Shown here: in pieces, positions 47,155-58,259 of the stretch | Layout of the letters: every line of letters begins with the position of its first letter | Position numbering within the stretch: the first letter of the stretch is position 1 | Assembly: GCA_037074705.1 (NCBI GenBank) | Contig: CM073591.1 | Location: forward strand, 4,146,087 to 4,210,086 | Length of the DNA stretch: 64,000 bases | Reading direction: 5' to 3' | Source of the DNA: Zhengitettix transpicula | Taxonomy: Eukaryota; Arthropoda; Insecta; Orthoptera; Tetrigidae | Notes under the pieces: model-generated | What the model was told of the DNA's origin: nothing | What the model saw: the letters and a program-made list of their open reading frames with translations, nothing else | Database searches by the model: none | Translations under genes and position numbers: made by a program

Positions 47155-47400
47155 CCTTTGAATAATGCGGAGGAATTCCTGGCACCCGTCCGCGGTGGCA
47201 ACCAGAACACTGTGGAGTAGGGGTCAGCGTCACGTTGTCCCGGCTTCGTTTCCATCCTGGGAAACTGCCGTAAATTGCTCCCCGCGACAAAGATAAAATG
47301 CAACTCAGCACCGCAGATGTTGATGTGACAAACGTTGTTCTTCCCAACCCTTTGGAAACGGCGTGTCAAGGAGCCAGCCCAAGGCTGAGACATTTCTCAT
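47155..47400 (+). repeat. SINE-like repeat with tRNA-like head
   Basis: Contains GTGGAGTAGGGGTCAGCGTC, sharing its A-box-like core with the SINE at 15425-15505 (reverse). A TTTCCATCCTGGG segment follows where a B box would be expected. Boundaries not determined. Confidence 0.35.
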
Positions 47401-47689
47401 CACTTTGAGGGGCCACGGCTGGCATTCCTGCCTTCCAGTCACTTTCATCGCCAGACCGTTTCAGATGAGCTTTGATTGAAAGCATTTCTGTTGTGGAGAA
47501 AAATAAAACCCAGGATCCATCCTGGTCAATTTAATTCTCATTTTACGGGGTCCAGGTTATTAAGAGGGAAACAAAATATTACTTTCCATGAAGTTGTTCC
47601 ACGTCCTCATCCTTGGAAGGACTCGCAGATGCTCCCAGCCACAACATCGGCGTGATCAGATGTTAACTTCCCACCTGGAAATTGCCCGA

Positions 47690-47775
47690 TTGCTCTAAAT
47701 CCCTTTCCTATGCTATAATATATATCCACTATGTGGATTACCCTATACGTAGCCTGTGTACACCCAAAAATAAAA
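47690..47775 (+). mobile_element. R1 interspersed repeat, 3' end fragment
   Basis: TCCCTTTCCTATGCTATAAT, then TATGTGGATTACCCTATACG and TAGCCTGTGTACACCCAAAA with an ATAAA tail, matches the 3' end of the R1 copy at 56310-56385. Confidence 0.5.
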
Positions 47776-47779
47776 AAAA

Positions 47780-50700
47780 ATTGCCCGATTGCTCTTGCTT
47801 GGAACTGCACTCACTGGCCACAAGATGGCAACCCTTCACCTGGTGGCTTTGGTCTCTTCCGGCAACTGAAGGGTTGTCCTCGTCATCATTCACCGCATTA
47901 TCGACCTCGGGAAACTATTCCCGTCATTTACCACATAAATTATTCATTCCATCGCTAAGAAATTGATTTGCGACGAGTAGACCGTGACGATTGCGTTCCT
48001 TGTTCTTAGTTTGCGACTCAGGTTGGCAGCACTGCGTGTCAGCCACGTGCTCATCAAAAGCTAAATCATAATGCCGGGTGTTTCAAAATGAATATCGCGG
48101 TTTTACGGCTTTGCAGTCTTTATTAAATTATCTTGCGAATAATAAATAAAATGAAAGAGTATCTCAAACAGTTTTGTTCGAACGCCTGTACCAGAGAACT
48201 TTATTAGGCTCGACGAAGCATCGACACAGCGCGTGTCTCATATAAAAGATGGCTTAGAATATAGCCGAAAGCTCCTGTTTTATATTTTATTCGAGGGCTA
48301 ATAAAGGTTTTTTAATTTACCTTAGTATATTAGCTTATATTTCTAACAATGAAAGAATTTCTTAACCAAGAACGGACAAAATTAGCAGATAAAAATAAAC
48401 AAATACCACGTAACGTTTTTTGCTCTGCAGTTGTCGTACCCGTAAGGGAATATATTAATGTATAGTTTCCAAATTGATAATTTTAATCTAATGCAGACGT
48501 TTAATATTTTCATATTATTGTATCGCTGAATATTTGCCTATTCGTAGACACTGAACACAAGTTGGAGAGGTGCGAACTTTAATACCATCGTGTCCTTACG
48601 AACGGGATAAACAGGGCACCCTGTACTTATCACCTCTTAAATTTTACGGATTATCTGAAACTTGAGAATTAAAGTGATTTGACAGTGGTGGAAAGTTATT
48701 AATCGAGTATTTCATTTTCTATAGAGTGGAAATGAATAAGGAAAAGGTGAATAAGTGATTGAAGATACGAAATGGAAGGAGTAGGTTGCAAAATTGTAAG
48801 AGTAAAAAATTCTACGTTTCCATTAAGGAGGCCACCTATTTACCGTTCGTTTAATGTCGGATCTAATCTTTGATAACAATATAAATTTTTGTAACGTTTG
48901 TAACATTTAATTGATTTCTTAGCTTTACCCAGGGCAATACGACGACAAACCGACACATGACGCGAGTGTTTACGTTTTAGACGGATCCAATAAGCTTAGA
49001 GAAGTTGACGCTGATCTCGTGGTTTCTAACGATTATTAAATATTAGAAATAAACAAGACCGTTTCTCGACTCTGCTCCTGTTCGTCAAATTAAATGCGTA
49101 CGATTACGATACATTTTCAAAACATGAACGAATATCGGAAGCTTTCGGTGAAGCAATAAGACACAAGAATTAACGAGTGCATAAACTTCGAAATCAAAAT
49201 TATCCGATGTTGCATGTGAATTTAATCATAAATTCAATTTTCATATATTCCGTGTAGTTGATCTACAAGTTAATTAATTTAAAAGGACCAGCACGGCTGT
49301 AGAGTTAAACTGAATTGCCCCAGAACCCTATCAATTTAACACCAAGTCCCAGACGCTAAAACCTCGATAACAGCCTGGAATAAGTTGAGAACAATATTTC
49401 CTTGCGTCAATGTTTTTAGAATAGTTCCAACAGTAGCAAGTTGCCGGAGCAAAGGATCGTGTTCAACTGAGCTCCAGTTTACCCCCACTACATCCTTACA
49501 TGCGTAAAGGACCAGTGCGCATCTGTTGAAACCTCGGACGGAGTAACAGACTGAGGCGACTGTCAACGAACGACCACTGGCGCTTGCCTCCTTCCCTGTG
49601 ACGTCACTTCACTCCAGTGTCACGCGAGAACAAAAAAGCGGACTTGAAATACAACGAATCATATCAAATACAGGGGCATAATTTAGTGAATAGTATTCGA
49701 CCATTTCTACAAGATTTTTTTTTTACGTTTCCTTGCAAAATGTAAAAGTACAGATACAAATTATCATTTACGTCTGTCGGTAGCCTTTCATCGAAGCTTC
49801 AGTAAAGTCATTTTCTTTCAGAAACGTTGTCTTTCGGTTTATAATTATTACATCTATCACTTTTTATCGATTACGTAATTTCTACTTTCGAAAAAAATAG
49901 TCCCGACGGTAATACGTTAAGAAAATTACCACTTGGCAGACTGATTTCTCAATAGCGAGGATATCACAAATACCTTTCCTCACTAACTCAAAACCAAATA
50001 CCTCTCTTATTGTCATTATTGGGCGTACGACTGCAACACACTTTGCTTTCTACACTAAACCTTTTGGAAAACAGAAAAAAATATCTTTATAATATTCGGA
50101 AGCCCAAAGTAAACCAGAGTGCAGACACATGAAAGGAGCACAACTGTTTTCACAGCTAGTCTGATTTCTCTGTCTATTCTGAATGTGGACCGAATTAAGA
50201 TAAACAAGATGTGCAAGCTCAGCCTCGACTACGACGCTTCCTGGATACGAGACAACTTTACAGTGTTTCACCGTTTCCTCCCGTTGCACATTAATCTAGA
50301 TCTAATTTCTCTATTGACCAGTCTTTATTTGTATGGCTTGTTCAAATAAGGCAATGGCAAACCCTAAAATACCATTCCTATATTATATGAACCATAGTTG
50401 TTATATTTCATATCCAAGTATTGTAGTAGACAATAAAGACTACAACAAAATCAGACGTCTTTACTTTGACGGTATTGTTATGGGGTACTTTTAACACTTC
50501 CAAAGTACAATTTGGGTATTATAAGCAAAATAGATTTTATTAGACACAAAACATTCATAAAATTTGCAATTCACAAATTAATTTACATCACAGTTCAAAC
50601 TTCAAAACTCACATTCAAACACAACCGTATATAAAACAGTTTATCTTATATTTAGTAAACTATTGGCTTAATGTACAGTAGAAAACATAAATCACTCTTT
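47780..50700. other. Noncoding intronic DNA downstream of the BTB gene
   Basis: No exon recognised. 48398-48430 (AACAAATACCACGTAACGTT) resembles the left inner part of FB1 foldback elements. Part of 50.5-50.7 kb would be the BTB 3' UTR; TTTATT at about 50534 is AATAAA on the minus strand. Confidence 0.3.
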
Positions 50701-50703
50701 ATG

Positions 50704-51107
50704 TTATTCCTTTCTAGATGGGAGATTTCGTTTAGCTTTCTTCTCCGGTTTTACTTGGGTCTTTGCAGTCCTGGTACGTTTCTGGCCTTGACTTCTCCTC
50801 ATTGGGCCACTAGACAAAGATATAACATTACTGATGGCAAGTGAGGCAACATCATCACTTGCTGTACATTGTTTGGAAATGTCTGGAGGTTCATTTGAAC
50901 CTCCCTGAATGTTCTCCGCTTCAAAGTCAATTCGGGCCATGTTGATGAACTGTGTTCCAGATATACCCTCAGATGCTGCAAGGACGTTGGATATATTGAT
51001 TTCCTCTTCTACGTCCTGCTTTGTCTGTACTTGACCAATGCTAGCACTTGTTGCAGTAAGATTAGGTAGTTCCCATGTGCCATCCCCAATTTCTTGCTTT
51101 ACCACGA
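50704..51107 (-). CDS. BTB/POZ domain protein, exon 2 (acidic linker and basic C-terminus)
   Basis: On the minus strand an acceptor (TTTCCTTTAG) lies just above 51107, and the frame continues exon 1 through a split Val codon (G|TC). It encodes 133 residues to a stop at 50704: VVVKQEIGDGTWELPNLTAT, an acidic middle (DVEEEINISNVLAASEG), and a basic end RTRTAKTQVKPEKKAKRNLP, which looks like a nuclear localisation signal. VKQE resembles a SUMO-acceptor context (psi-K-x-E); this is inference. No zinc finger or other DNA-binding domain is encoded, so this may be a short BTB co-factor or an isoform. Confidence 0.7.
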
Positions 51108-52554
51108 CTAAAGGAAAAAAAGGGCAAAATAAAAATAAATGTATCAGTAACATAGTAATATTGCACATTCACAGAAAACACAAAACATATGCTTAAAAAC
51201 GTATTTGAAAAGACAACCTATAAAACTTATTATATTCTCAAATAACAAGTAGTTTACATAGCTTGGTTGAAAACCCTAACTTTGGATGTTGTATGTGCAG
51301 GTGGACATTTAATTGGTTCATAATGACTGATATAAAAGGTTTTTTTTGTGCCAAAGTACTATTGTATAAATATTCTCAAAGTGACCAATTTTATATTTTA
51401 CATAAACCAAATTTACAATCCTTGCAGTCAAACAGAATACATGAGCAATAAAAGCATAATTTAAATAAAATTTCTGTAATTATCAGTGTCCCAGCAAAAG
51501 CATTTTCTCTCAGATTCTTAAAATTGTCATTATTAAAAAAATGTCGTTCATTAATTTTTTTCCAAAATATCTGTTATGCCATGGAAGTTTAATTAATTTT
51601 CATTAATGCAATTGTTCAGTTATAACAAACAAATTTAGAGCAATTTATGGCAAATTTAAATTTAATGCATATTAATATGAAACCTTGAAACATTCACAAG
51701 GTACGGGAAATATTATCAGAAGTATGGGAGAACTAGTATTGTTAAACGGTATTTTGGGCAAAACACAACTAATAAAGCCATAAAATAATTCTATTTCTGT
51801 TAATTCATTCAAATCCCCATGTTTAAGTCACTCACATACTTTCTTCATGATTTATTTGAATGTATTATTTGAAAGTGCTTTTGGCTGTATGAAAACTATC
51901 GTATAAGTTGTATTATCAAATTTTAGGCGTCAACTTATAAATTTTATAATTGGACGTAAGGGTGAAACACACATTTAGTAGCAGAACTGATGTCATTCCA
52001 CCTTCCACAGTAAGCCACTAAAATTTCTCATTTTAGCAGCACTTTTCAAAAGAATTAAAAAACACAAAGAAATACATAATTTCATCTACATTGAATAAGA
52101 AATATTAACACATTTCTTCCTCAATCTAGGACTTCATCAGGTGTACAACAGAGTAAATAATATCTATACATAACCAAGTTCTATAAATATTAGGCAAATA
52201 TTGATGTTTTTGTGTAGAATTCCCTGGAACACACTGCCTGTAATGCCATTGTAATCAAAAATTAATTTAGCTGTGTTCATACTTTTATAATTATAATGAA
52301 ATCAAATATATATATATATATATATATATATGTCTGTTAATTCTACCTAAATGAGACTTAATCAATCATTTTTAATGTCGGGAAAAATCTAGATAGGCAT
52401 AAAGTGGAGAAATTTGTAACATGCTCACTTTGAGTAGATATTGTACAGTTAAAATTCTAATTGGGTTTTGATACAAAATGTAACATAATTACACTTGAAG
52501 GAACATGAGCAACATTGTTGATGTTATTGACGACTCAAATGAGAAACACCTTAC
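51108..52554 (-). other. Intron of the BTB gene
   Basis: About 1.45 kb and AT-rich, with an (AT)n run at about 52308-52330. No additional exon seen. Confidence 0.6.
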
Positions 52555-53083
52555 CTGATTGGTAACAAAATTCAGAATCGATCGAGTTGAAAGGTGGGTC
52601 AGATTGGGCAACAGTTTTCTTCGGAACACCAACACCACGACGAGACATTCTCTCCAGCCTTTGTGACAACGAAGGAGGAACTGCAGGAGGCGACACACAT
52701 TCTCTGCGCACTTCACTAATTTCTGCGTTAGGAATCTCAACGCACAACAAATTACACACGTCTTTAAAGTCCTTGAGCTCGGCTGCATCGAGTTTCATTA
52801 CTCCTTCGTATAAGAATGTTAGGAACAAATTCAAGATATTACAATTTACCTCCGGTAAATAAATAGTCATAACCTCATCTTTGCAATTTGTTTCGCTTAT
52901 TAACTTCCTCACCAATGAACTAACTGAGGCAACCACAAGTTTATGTGCAAATGTTATTTTATTTCCTTTACATACAAATTGAACGTCCATAAATGACCCT
53001 TTTTCAAAATAATTGTTGAATACGTCAAGAAGGTAACCGTCATGTTCGGCGTATGATAATGTCAGCACCATATTCATAGACAA
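52555..53083 (-). CDS. BTB/POZ domain protein, exon 1
   Basis: Minus-strand ATG at 53083; nearby in-frame ATGs (MSMNM) make the exact start uncertain by up to four residues. It runs to a strong donor (CAG|GTAAGG) at 52555. The BTB fold is clear: FNNYFEKGSFMDVQFVCKGN, then the conserved AHKLVVASVSSLVRKL (HKLVLAS.S..F motif), YLPEVNCNILNLFLTFLYEG and a C-terminal helix through DVCNLLCVEI. BTB domains dimerise and in insects often sit on transcriptional regulators. The whole protein is about 310 residues. The gene lies antisense inside intron 1 of the synaptotagmin gene. Confidence 0.85.
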
Positions 53084-53310
53084 AGTTTCTCAGATTCAAA
53101 CCAAACAATTACAACAAAAGAAGGCACCACAGAAGAAAGCAGTTATCAAAGATATTCTTCCGAGGCAAGATGCTACGACGCACAGTCGATAGTCGACAAC
53201 AGCGCTCCTAGTGTCATTCAGAAGCAACTTTAAATTGCGTGTTGATTTCTTCATTTCTATACTCTGCAATCATTGACAACTAAAACTTACGTTTTGCACA
53301 ATAACATGAA
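53084..53310 (-). promoter_or_regulatory. Probable 5' UTR and promoter region of the BTB gene
   Basis: Directly upstream of the BTB start on the minus strand, moderately CpG-containing (GTCGACTATCGACTGTGCG on the minus strand). No core promoter element was proven. The FB1 foldback at 53317 marks its outer limit. Confidence 0.35.
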
Positions 53311-53316
53311 AAAATT

Positions 53317-53605
53317 TACGTCTGATTGAAATAAGTGAATGAGAAAGTTACCCAATTAAGACAAAAAAAGTGATAAGATAAATGCCAGACAACGTTTCTG
53401 GGATCCTTGTGCCTTTCGTCAGGTGCGAAGAAGAACCGAAAGGGACACAACTGCACTATTCGGTTAATAAAACTGAAGGCTTTTGTTTTTTGAGTTTTAT
53501 CTACCGACAAGTGCAGTTGTGTCCCTCTAGCCCCTTCTTCGCACCTGACGAAAGGCACAAGGAAACGTTGTGTGGTATTTATCTTGTTTTGTCCGACTTT
53601 ATTAT
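53317..53605. mobile_element. Foldback repeat, family FB1, best copy
   Basis: The left arm runs AATTTACGTCTGATTGAAAT, GTGATAAGATAAATGCCAGA, CAACGTTTCTGGGATCCTTG, TGCCTTTCGTCAGGTGCGAA and GGGACACAACTGCACT. The right arm returns AGTGCAGTTGTGTCCCTCTA, CTTCTTCGCACCTGACGAAA, GGCACAAGGAAACGTTGTGT and GGTATTTATCTTG. About 80 bases of each arm pair almost perfectly. It sits about 230 bases upstream of the BTB start codon. Confidence 0.65.
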
Positions 53606-53619
53606 TCATTTTGCATAAT

Positions 53620-54150
53620 AAAAATAAATTCGGATTCCGCTATTTGAAAAGATCTGATCCCTCTTATGAATAATACTTATTCAACTGTATGAATAATTTG
53701 AAATATGTACAAGCCGCAACGAACAAAATATAGACAGCTATTCTCGATATGGCCCTTACATAAATGAGGTCATTCTTAATTTGAAAATTTTGGTTCAGAG
53801 TTCAACAAAGCAGCGCATGTAATTACTGTTCGTAGCAATCGCGGAAATAAAGAGCTACATGATAATAAAAAAGTTGACAAAAGTTTGAAGAAATAGAAGG
53901 TAGCATTGGAGAAGCTCTCACACGGCGATTCCCCCCGACGCTGTTCTCATTCCGTCAACCTCCCAGTCAGCATTTTCCTTTTTCTTTTAAATTAAAGAAA
54001 CAAATGGAAGATTTGGAAACATTATGTGTGTGTTATTTGGGTAGGAATGCCTGGAAAAGAAAAAGGAGACTCTGGCGACATCCCGTAAACCACGGCCGTT
54101 GTGTCCTTATAGCAGGGTCTCTCATTGTCGTCACGTGTTGTAATAAACTT
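53620..54150. other. Noncoding intronic DNA
   Basis: No recognised feature. Confidence 0.3.
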
Positions 54151-54154
54151 CTCC

Positions 54155-54187
54155 ATATAGACATAGACATAGACATAGACATAGACG
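54155..54187. repeat. (ATAGAC)n microsatellite
   Basis: Five to six copies of the hexamer ATAGAC. Confidence 0.9.
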
Positions 54188-54776
54188 TATTTCAATGATT
54201 CTTGTATAACGTGTTAAGATCCAAGGACGAATATCCAGATAGTTTTATTACTAACACACTCGCATTATCAGAAATATTTACAGGAATAACGTTTGATAAA
54301 ATTAATGATTAATAACAAACCCTTTATTAGTCCTCAAATAAAACAATGTCAAACAGGAGTTTCGCCTTTTTCCTAAGCCATATTCGTTTCATATTTATGT
54401 ATAAAAGTCATGGAAATATTTATATATTTTTTATACTTATTTATAAAATAATTTTATAAATATAATGGAAAATAAAACGATAGAAGAAGAGCAGGAGGGA
54501 CTCGCCGTGTGAAAGGTGAAAGGGGCCTCAGAAATCTTTGCTGATTGTGGAAATATTTCGCCATTGACTCACGTGGATGTTTCGAAGCCACTAGATTATA
54601 TGTAAATGGCACAAGAGACTGGATAATTTGAAAAAATAAATGTTTTTGATGATATTGTCACAATCAAGTTATTTCTTAGACTTCAATGTCAAGAGAAAAA
54701 GAAATTTGCAAATAAATAGCTTTTTTACTGTGTCCGAAAATGTTGATGTTAACATTGTCCACTCTTGCTGTTACAG

Positions 54777-54935
54777 TTCCGGTGGAGGCCACAGCGTTTC
54801 TGGGCGCTGTGGCCGCCTTCGTAGTGCTCCTCCTTGTGTTCTTCCTCTACCTGAACAAGAAATGGTGCTTCTACGGCATCGGAGGATTCCCGTGCTGTGA
54901 TGAGCCCCTTGGAACCAGACCGATCCACCAACTCA
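54777..54935 (+). CDS. Syt14: Synaptotagmin-14-type gene, exon 2 (membrane anchor)
   Basis: Acceptor TGTTACAG at 54776, donor GTAAGT after 54935. Encodes VPVEATAFLGAVAAFVVLLL then VFFLYLNKKWCFYGIGG. A single hydrophobic helix is followed by a basic/aromatic stop-transfer region with cysteines (KKWCFYG...PCCDE) that could be palmitoylated. This matches the N-terminal anchor of synaptotagmin-14/16 proteins. Starts after a one-base overhang and ends in phase 1. Confidence 0.8.
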
Positions 54936-55015
54936 GTAAGTTGACGGACGCGTGGCAACGTTTCTGTGTGCATTTTCTTCCTGCTGCTGCTTGAGACTGT
55001 GGATGTGTTTTCCAG

Positions 55016-55114
55016 GCAAATCCTATTCATGCGAAGAACCAGAATCAAGTTCGGACAGCGAGGAAGATGTTCTGCGACGGCTGCAACAGTCATCGAGTCT
55101 GCACTCTGTCACTC
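55016..55114 (+). CDS. Syt14: Synaptotagmin-14-type gene, exon 3 (acidic linker)
   Basis: Acceptor TTTTCCAG at 55015, donor GTTAGT after 55114. It joins in phase to exon 2 through a split Ser codon and reads SKSYSCEEPESSSDSEEDVL then RRLQQSSSLHSVT. The Ser/Asp/Glu cluster looks like a casein-kinase-2-type phosphorylation region. Frame and boundaries were chosen by phase with both neighbours. Confidence 0.65.
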
Positions 55115-55880
55115 GTTAGTATTCAGCTCACTTTATCCTGGAATGCACAGGACGTTATTCCAGCAACAGAAACACTTTTGTAATCACGAAACCATTTTAC
55201 TCAAAATGACACTGAAAAGTCAATAGTAATTAATTATCACGATCCAACTTGCGGTAATTCCTGTTAGAATAGGCTCCACATGCAGTCCCCTATTTCAATA
55301 TCAACTCCCAGTAGTTTGAAAGGAAATTACTGTTTTACGTAATTGTGATTTTCATAATAACTCAGGTAAACTTCCCCACTTTTTTCATCTGTGAAGGACG
55401 AAAAGAACAGTCTCGTGATTTTCACAGCAGTGTCATGTGACTGGCTGCAGCACAAGAAGAGAGTAGCACAGCAATACTCCTCCTATAATAAACAGATTCT
55501 TAAATGTAATTGTAGAACCATCACTAATTACTTCCTACAGGAACACTCCTTAATTACACATAAATTGGAAGAGAAACACAGATTTTCCTTTGATACTTCA
55601 TAAATTGATTCATACCTATTCTGTTTCATTTAATGATATAATTAAAAATACTAATTATACTGGAAGTGTCAGCAGTAAATTCAAACAAACATTTTAATTT
55701 ATTCAGTGAAGTAACCTTCATTAATTAATTAAATAATATGTGGTTTAGAATGAACAATGTATCACGAAATAACAATCCGTATGTAACAATGAAAATATTA
55801 ACTTTACACTTACTAAAACCGTCTCTGTATAATAAATTAGGTTTATATGTAATTATTACACTCATTCCTAAACCCAGAAT
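55115..55880. other. Intron 3 of the synaptotagmin gene, 5' part
   Basis: AT-rich with no recognised element. An additional small exon in the intron 55115-56636 cannot be excluded. Confidence 0.4.
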
Positions 55881-55884
55881 GTGT

Positions 55885-56385
55885 CATGTAAGATGACAGT
55901 CGTCTCCGTAGGCCAAGGAGGAGATGTCGCACGCACAACCTACATTTTGGGGATGCCTTCTCCTCTCTCTCTCTCCGTGTTTGAACTAAGGCTCCAACAA
56001 GTAGAGCCTGTTTTGAGAGGTGAATGTTCCGGTGTCACAGACTTTGGGCATACGGTAAGAGTTGTCCGCTATTCCTATTGGAGTAGTCGGCCAGCTGCCT
56101 CCTAAACTGGTCGAGGCACGGAGAAGGGAATGCTGCGTCCCCACAGCAAACTCCTCTCCCGCTATCGGAAGGGCGTGGGACAAGTACCCAATGCCCGACC
56201 TACCTGATACAGGTTTCATAGGGTTTGTCCTGCATCACTATTAGGCTAATGCCGGGTAGGATCCTTAAACTACATCCCGGGGCCCTAGTTAACCCTTGGC
56301 TACCTTCCTCTACCCTTCCTATGCTATAAGGGGAGTCGCCATCACGTGGATGACCCTCGTGTAGCCTGTTAGTCCAAAAATAAAA
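55885..56385 (+). mobile_element. R1 interspersed repeat, full-length-looking copy
   Basis: Begins AAGATGACAGTCGTCTCCGT, contains TTGGGCATACGGTAAGAGTT, CAGCTGCCTCCTAAACTGGT, GGGCGTGGGACAAGTACCCA and ATGCCGGGTAGGATCCTTAA, and ends GTGTAGCCTGTTAGTCCAAA then AATAAA. It contains the frame IPIGVVGQLPPKLVEARRRE that recurs in the other copies. Origin (SINE or other non-LTR) undetermined. Confidence 0.55.
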
Positions 56386-56636
56386 GAACGGTATGTACTT
56401 TTTTAAAAAAATTGGATCACTCAATTGTATAAAATATATTAAAATTAATCTATTCAACGTAAAATATGTTATGAATTTTGTCTTGTTGTATTAAGGAATC
56501 TAAAGTATGAATCTTAGGATTCTAACAGTTTTATATTATTTTGATTGTCTTCATCACTACGTTTATGTATGCAGAATGTTTTGTAAATATTAAGTGATCA
56601 ATGTTTAGTTGCTAAACCAAGTTGACGATGTCACAG

Positions 56637-56887
56637 CGTGTAAAGCTGTCGCCTCGCAAGACCCAGCGTCTCTGGCCGAAAAGGGCCGCGCAGTTCCTGC
56701 AGCCACGAGCTGCGCTTCCAGCAGCAGCGCCTCCAGCACGACGAGTGCCGAGGACGAGACAGCCGCAGAGCTGCGACGCAGAGACGGGCGAGGGGGCGGC
56801 TACCGCAAGCTTCAGCACCCGGTCGTGGTGGACACCATCGTGGACGAGCGCCAGCCGCAGGCCTCGGCCAGCGCCTGCACGCAAGAC
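56637..56887 (+). CDS. Syt14: Synaptotagmin-14-type gene, exon 4 (Ser/Ala-rich linker)
   Basis: Acceptor GATGTCACAG at 56636, donor GTGAGC after 56887. Phase from exon 3 selects the frame CKAVASQDPASLAEKGRAVP, then a Ser-rich run (SCASSSSASSTTSAEDETAA) and LQHPVVVDTIVDERQPQASA. It is GC-rich with a disordered-linker composition, so boundaries depend on phase more than on domain evidence. Other long frames over this exon are by-products of its GC content. Confidence 0.55.
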
Positions 56888-57015
56888 GTGAGCAATTCAG
56901 CGACTCGAAATTAATACTAAAAACATCAACTATGAGGCATCTTTAGTTCTCATCGTGTTTGAGTCAGAGGGCAGTCTATATCTTCTCAGAGAAGTGCATT
57001 GTTGTTCTGCCTCAG

Positions 57016-57198
57016 GCCAACATGTTCGACATATCAGACATGCCGCTGTGCAGCGACCAGGACTGCCACCTGGTGTCCAAGTGCGGCCACTTGGAAGTTG
57101 CCTTCGCTTACGACGCCCCGATGAGGAAGATGACGGTTCGGGTGTTGCAAGCGCGGGACATTCCAGCCAGGGATCGTGGAGGCGCCACGCACTCGCAG
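57016..57198 (+). CDS. Syt14: Synaptotagmin-14-type gene, exon 5 (start of C2A)
   Basis: Acceptor TGCCTCAG at 57015, phase 0 on both sides, 61 codons. Encodes CGHLEVAFAYDAPMRKMTVR then VLQARDIPARDRGGATHSQ. This is the first beta strands of a C2 domain (G.LEV.F.YD....L.V.V..A.D.P) with the RDIPARDRGGATH loop typical of the Syt14/16 group. The usual run of Asp Ca2+ ligands is not apparent, consistent with a Ca2+-independent C2 domain; only part of the domain is in this exon. Confidence 0.85.
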
Positions 57199-57471
57199 GT
57201 TGCTCCAATATTCTTTCTTAATTGCAAATAAAGTTACTTGTGTTGGGCGATGTAAAACACGTGCAGGTTTGTTGATTGTGACAAACAAATGGAAAAAAAT
57301 GACCAGTTATATATATTTTAATGAAAAATGTATTAAAATAATAGTTTTCAACTTTCAATTAACCTTCCCAATTTTTTAAACGAAATAGTCAATTTCAATA
57401 ACCTTGAATCTCGTAATGGCGAATGTTTGTTCTTCATCGTTGAAAATTACTTAATTTTTTCTTCGTTTCAG

Positions 57472-57580
57472 GTTCGATTGCTGATGTTGCCCAATAAGAA
57501 ACAAAAACACAAGACCAAGATTCGCCAAGGTGACAATCCGCAGTACCTCGAGAGTTTCCTCCTACATCGAGTTAACCCAG
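57472..57580 (+). CDS. Syt14: Synaptotagmin-14-type gene, exon 6 (C2A continued)
   Basis: Acceptor TCGTTTCAG at 57471, donor GTATTT after 57580. Encodes VRLLMLPNKKQKHKTKIRQG then DNPQYLESFLLHRVNP, the VR..LLP.KKQK.KTKI..G.NP.F.E.F strand pattern of C2A. Ends one base into a codon, completed as Glu by exon 7. Confidence 0.85.
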
Positions 57581-57629
57581 GTATTTTAATTTTAATACTA
57601 ATATTAATTGTATCAACAGTTTGTGCACA

Positions 57630-57795
57630 GTCATGGAAAACTGCAGGTTTTTCTAGGGTTTGTCCTGCATTACTTTTAGGCGAATGCCGGATAGGATCCT
57701 TGAAATATAGCCCGGGGGCCCCTAGTTAACCCTTGGCTACCTTCCTCCATCCTTCCGCATCCCCCCTTTCAAATCCCTTCCTATGCTATTAAAGG
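57630..57795 (+). mobile_element. R1 interspersed repeat, 3' part
   Basis: TGCAGGTTTTTCTAGGGTTT, GGCGAATGCCGGATAGGATC, CTAGTTAACCCTTGGCTACC and TCCCTTCCTATGCTATTAAA match the 3' half of the R1 copy at 61495-61920, starting only 50 bases after exon 6. Confidence 0.55.
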
Positions 57796-57994
57796 GGAAT
57801 TGGAAACAGCTAGAGAACTTCAGAGAGACAACAGGACAGGTGGAAGGACTCAGGAGTTGGAAGATAATTGAGGTCAATGCTAACAGGACTTCAGGGACAA
57901 GAAAGGACATTTTATCGGAATAATTTACATAGAAATTGAAACAATTTAACAATTTTTATATGGATCAAACACATCTGAGAAAAATGTTCAAAAT

Positions 57995-58180
57995 CCTATT
58001 ATTCATTACTACACAGTGTCATTTCCGTTCATCCAACAATTCATTTTATTTCCTATTTGAATAATTCATGTTATTCAGTGACGTCTCTCTGTGTTTTGAA
58101 AAAACTGGTTACAAGGTTGCCCCTTGTTGAGCTTCTCTGCGCGACACAAACGCCACTTGGGATGCATAACTCACTGTAAC
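57995..58180 (+). repeat. Intron repeat P, diverged copy
   Basis: ATTACTACACAGTGTCATTT and GTGACGTCTCTCTGTGTTTT, then GAGCTTCTCTGCGCGACAC and GCATAACTCACTGTAA resemble the ~360-bp-spaced repeat at 60.4-62.5 kb. Confidence 0.4.
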
Positions 58181-58259
58181 AAAACTGTCGCATAAAATTC
58201 CATGACCATTTATAATCATATTTCATTTTTAATTCCTTATATTCAACACTTAACGTTAT

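Noticed and set aside
56612..57208. Long minus-strand frames over synaptotagmin exons 4 and 5
   Set aside because: Antisense by-products of GC-rich exons with recognisable C2 content on the plus strand.
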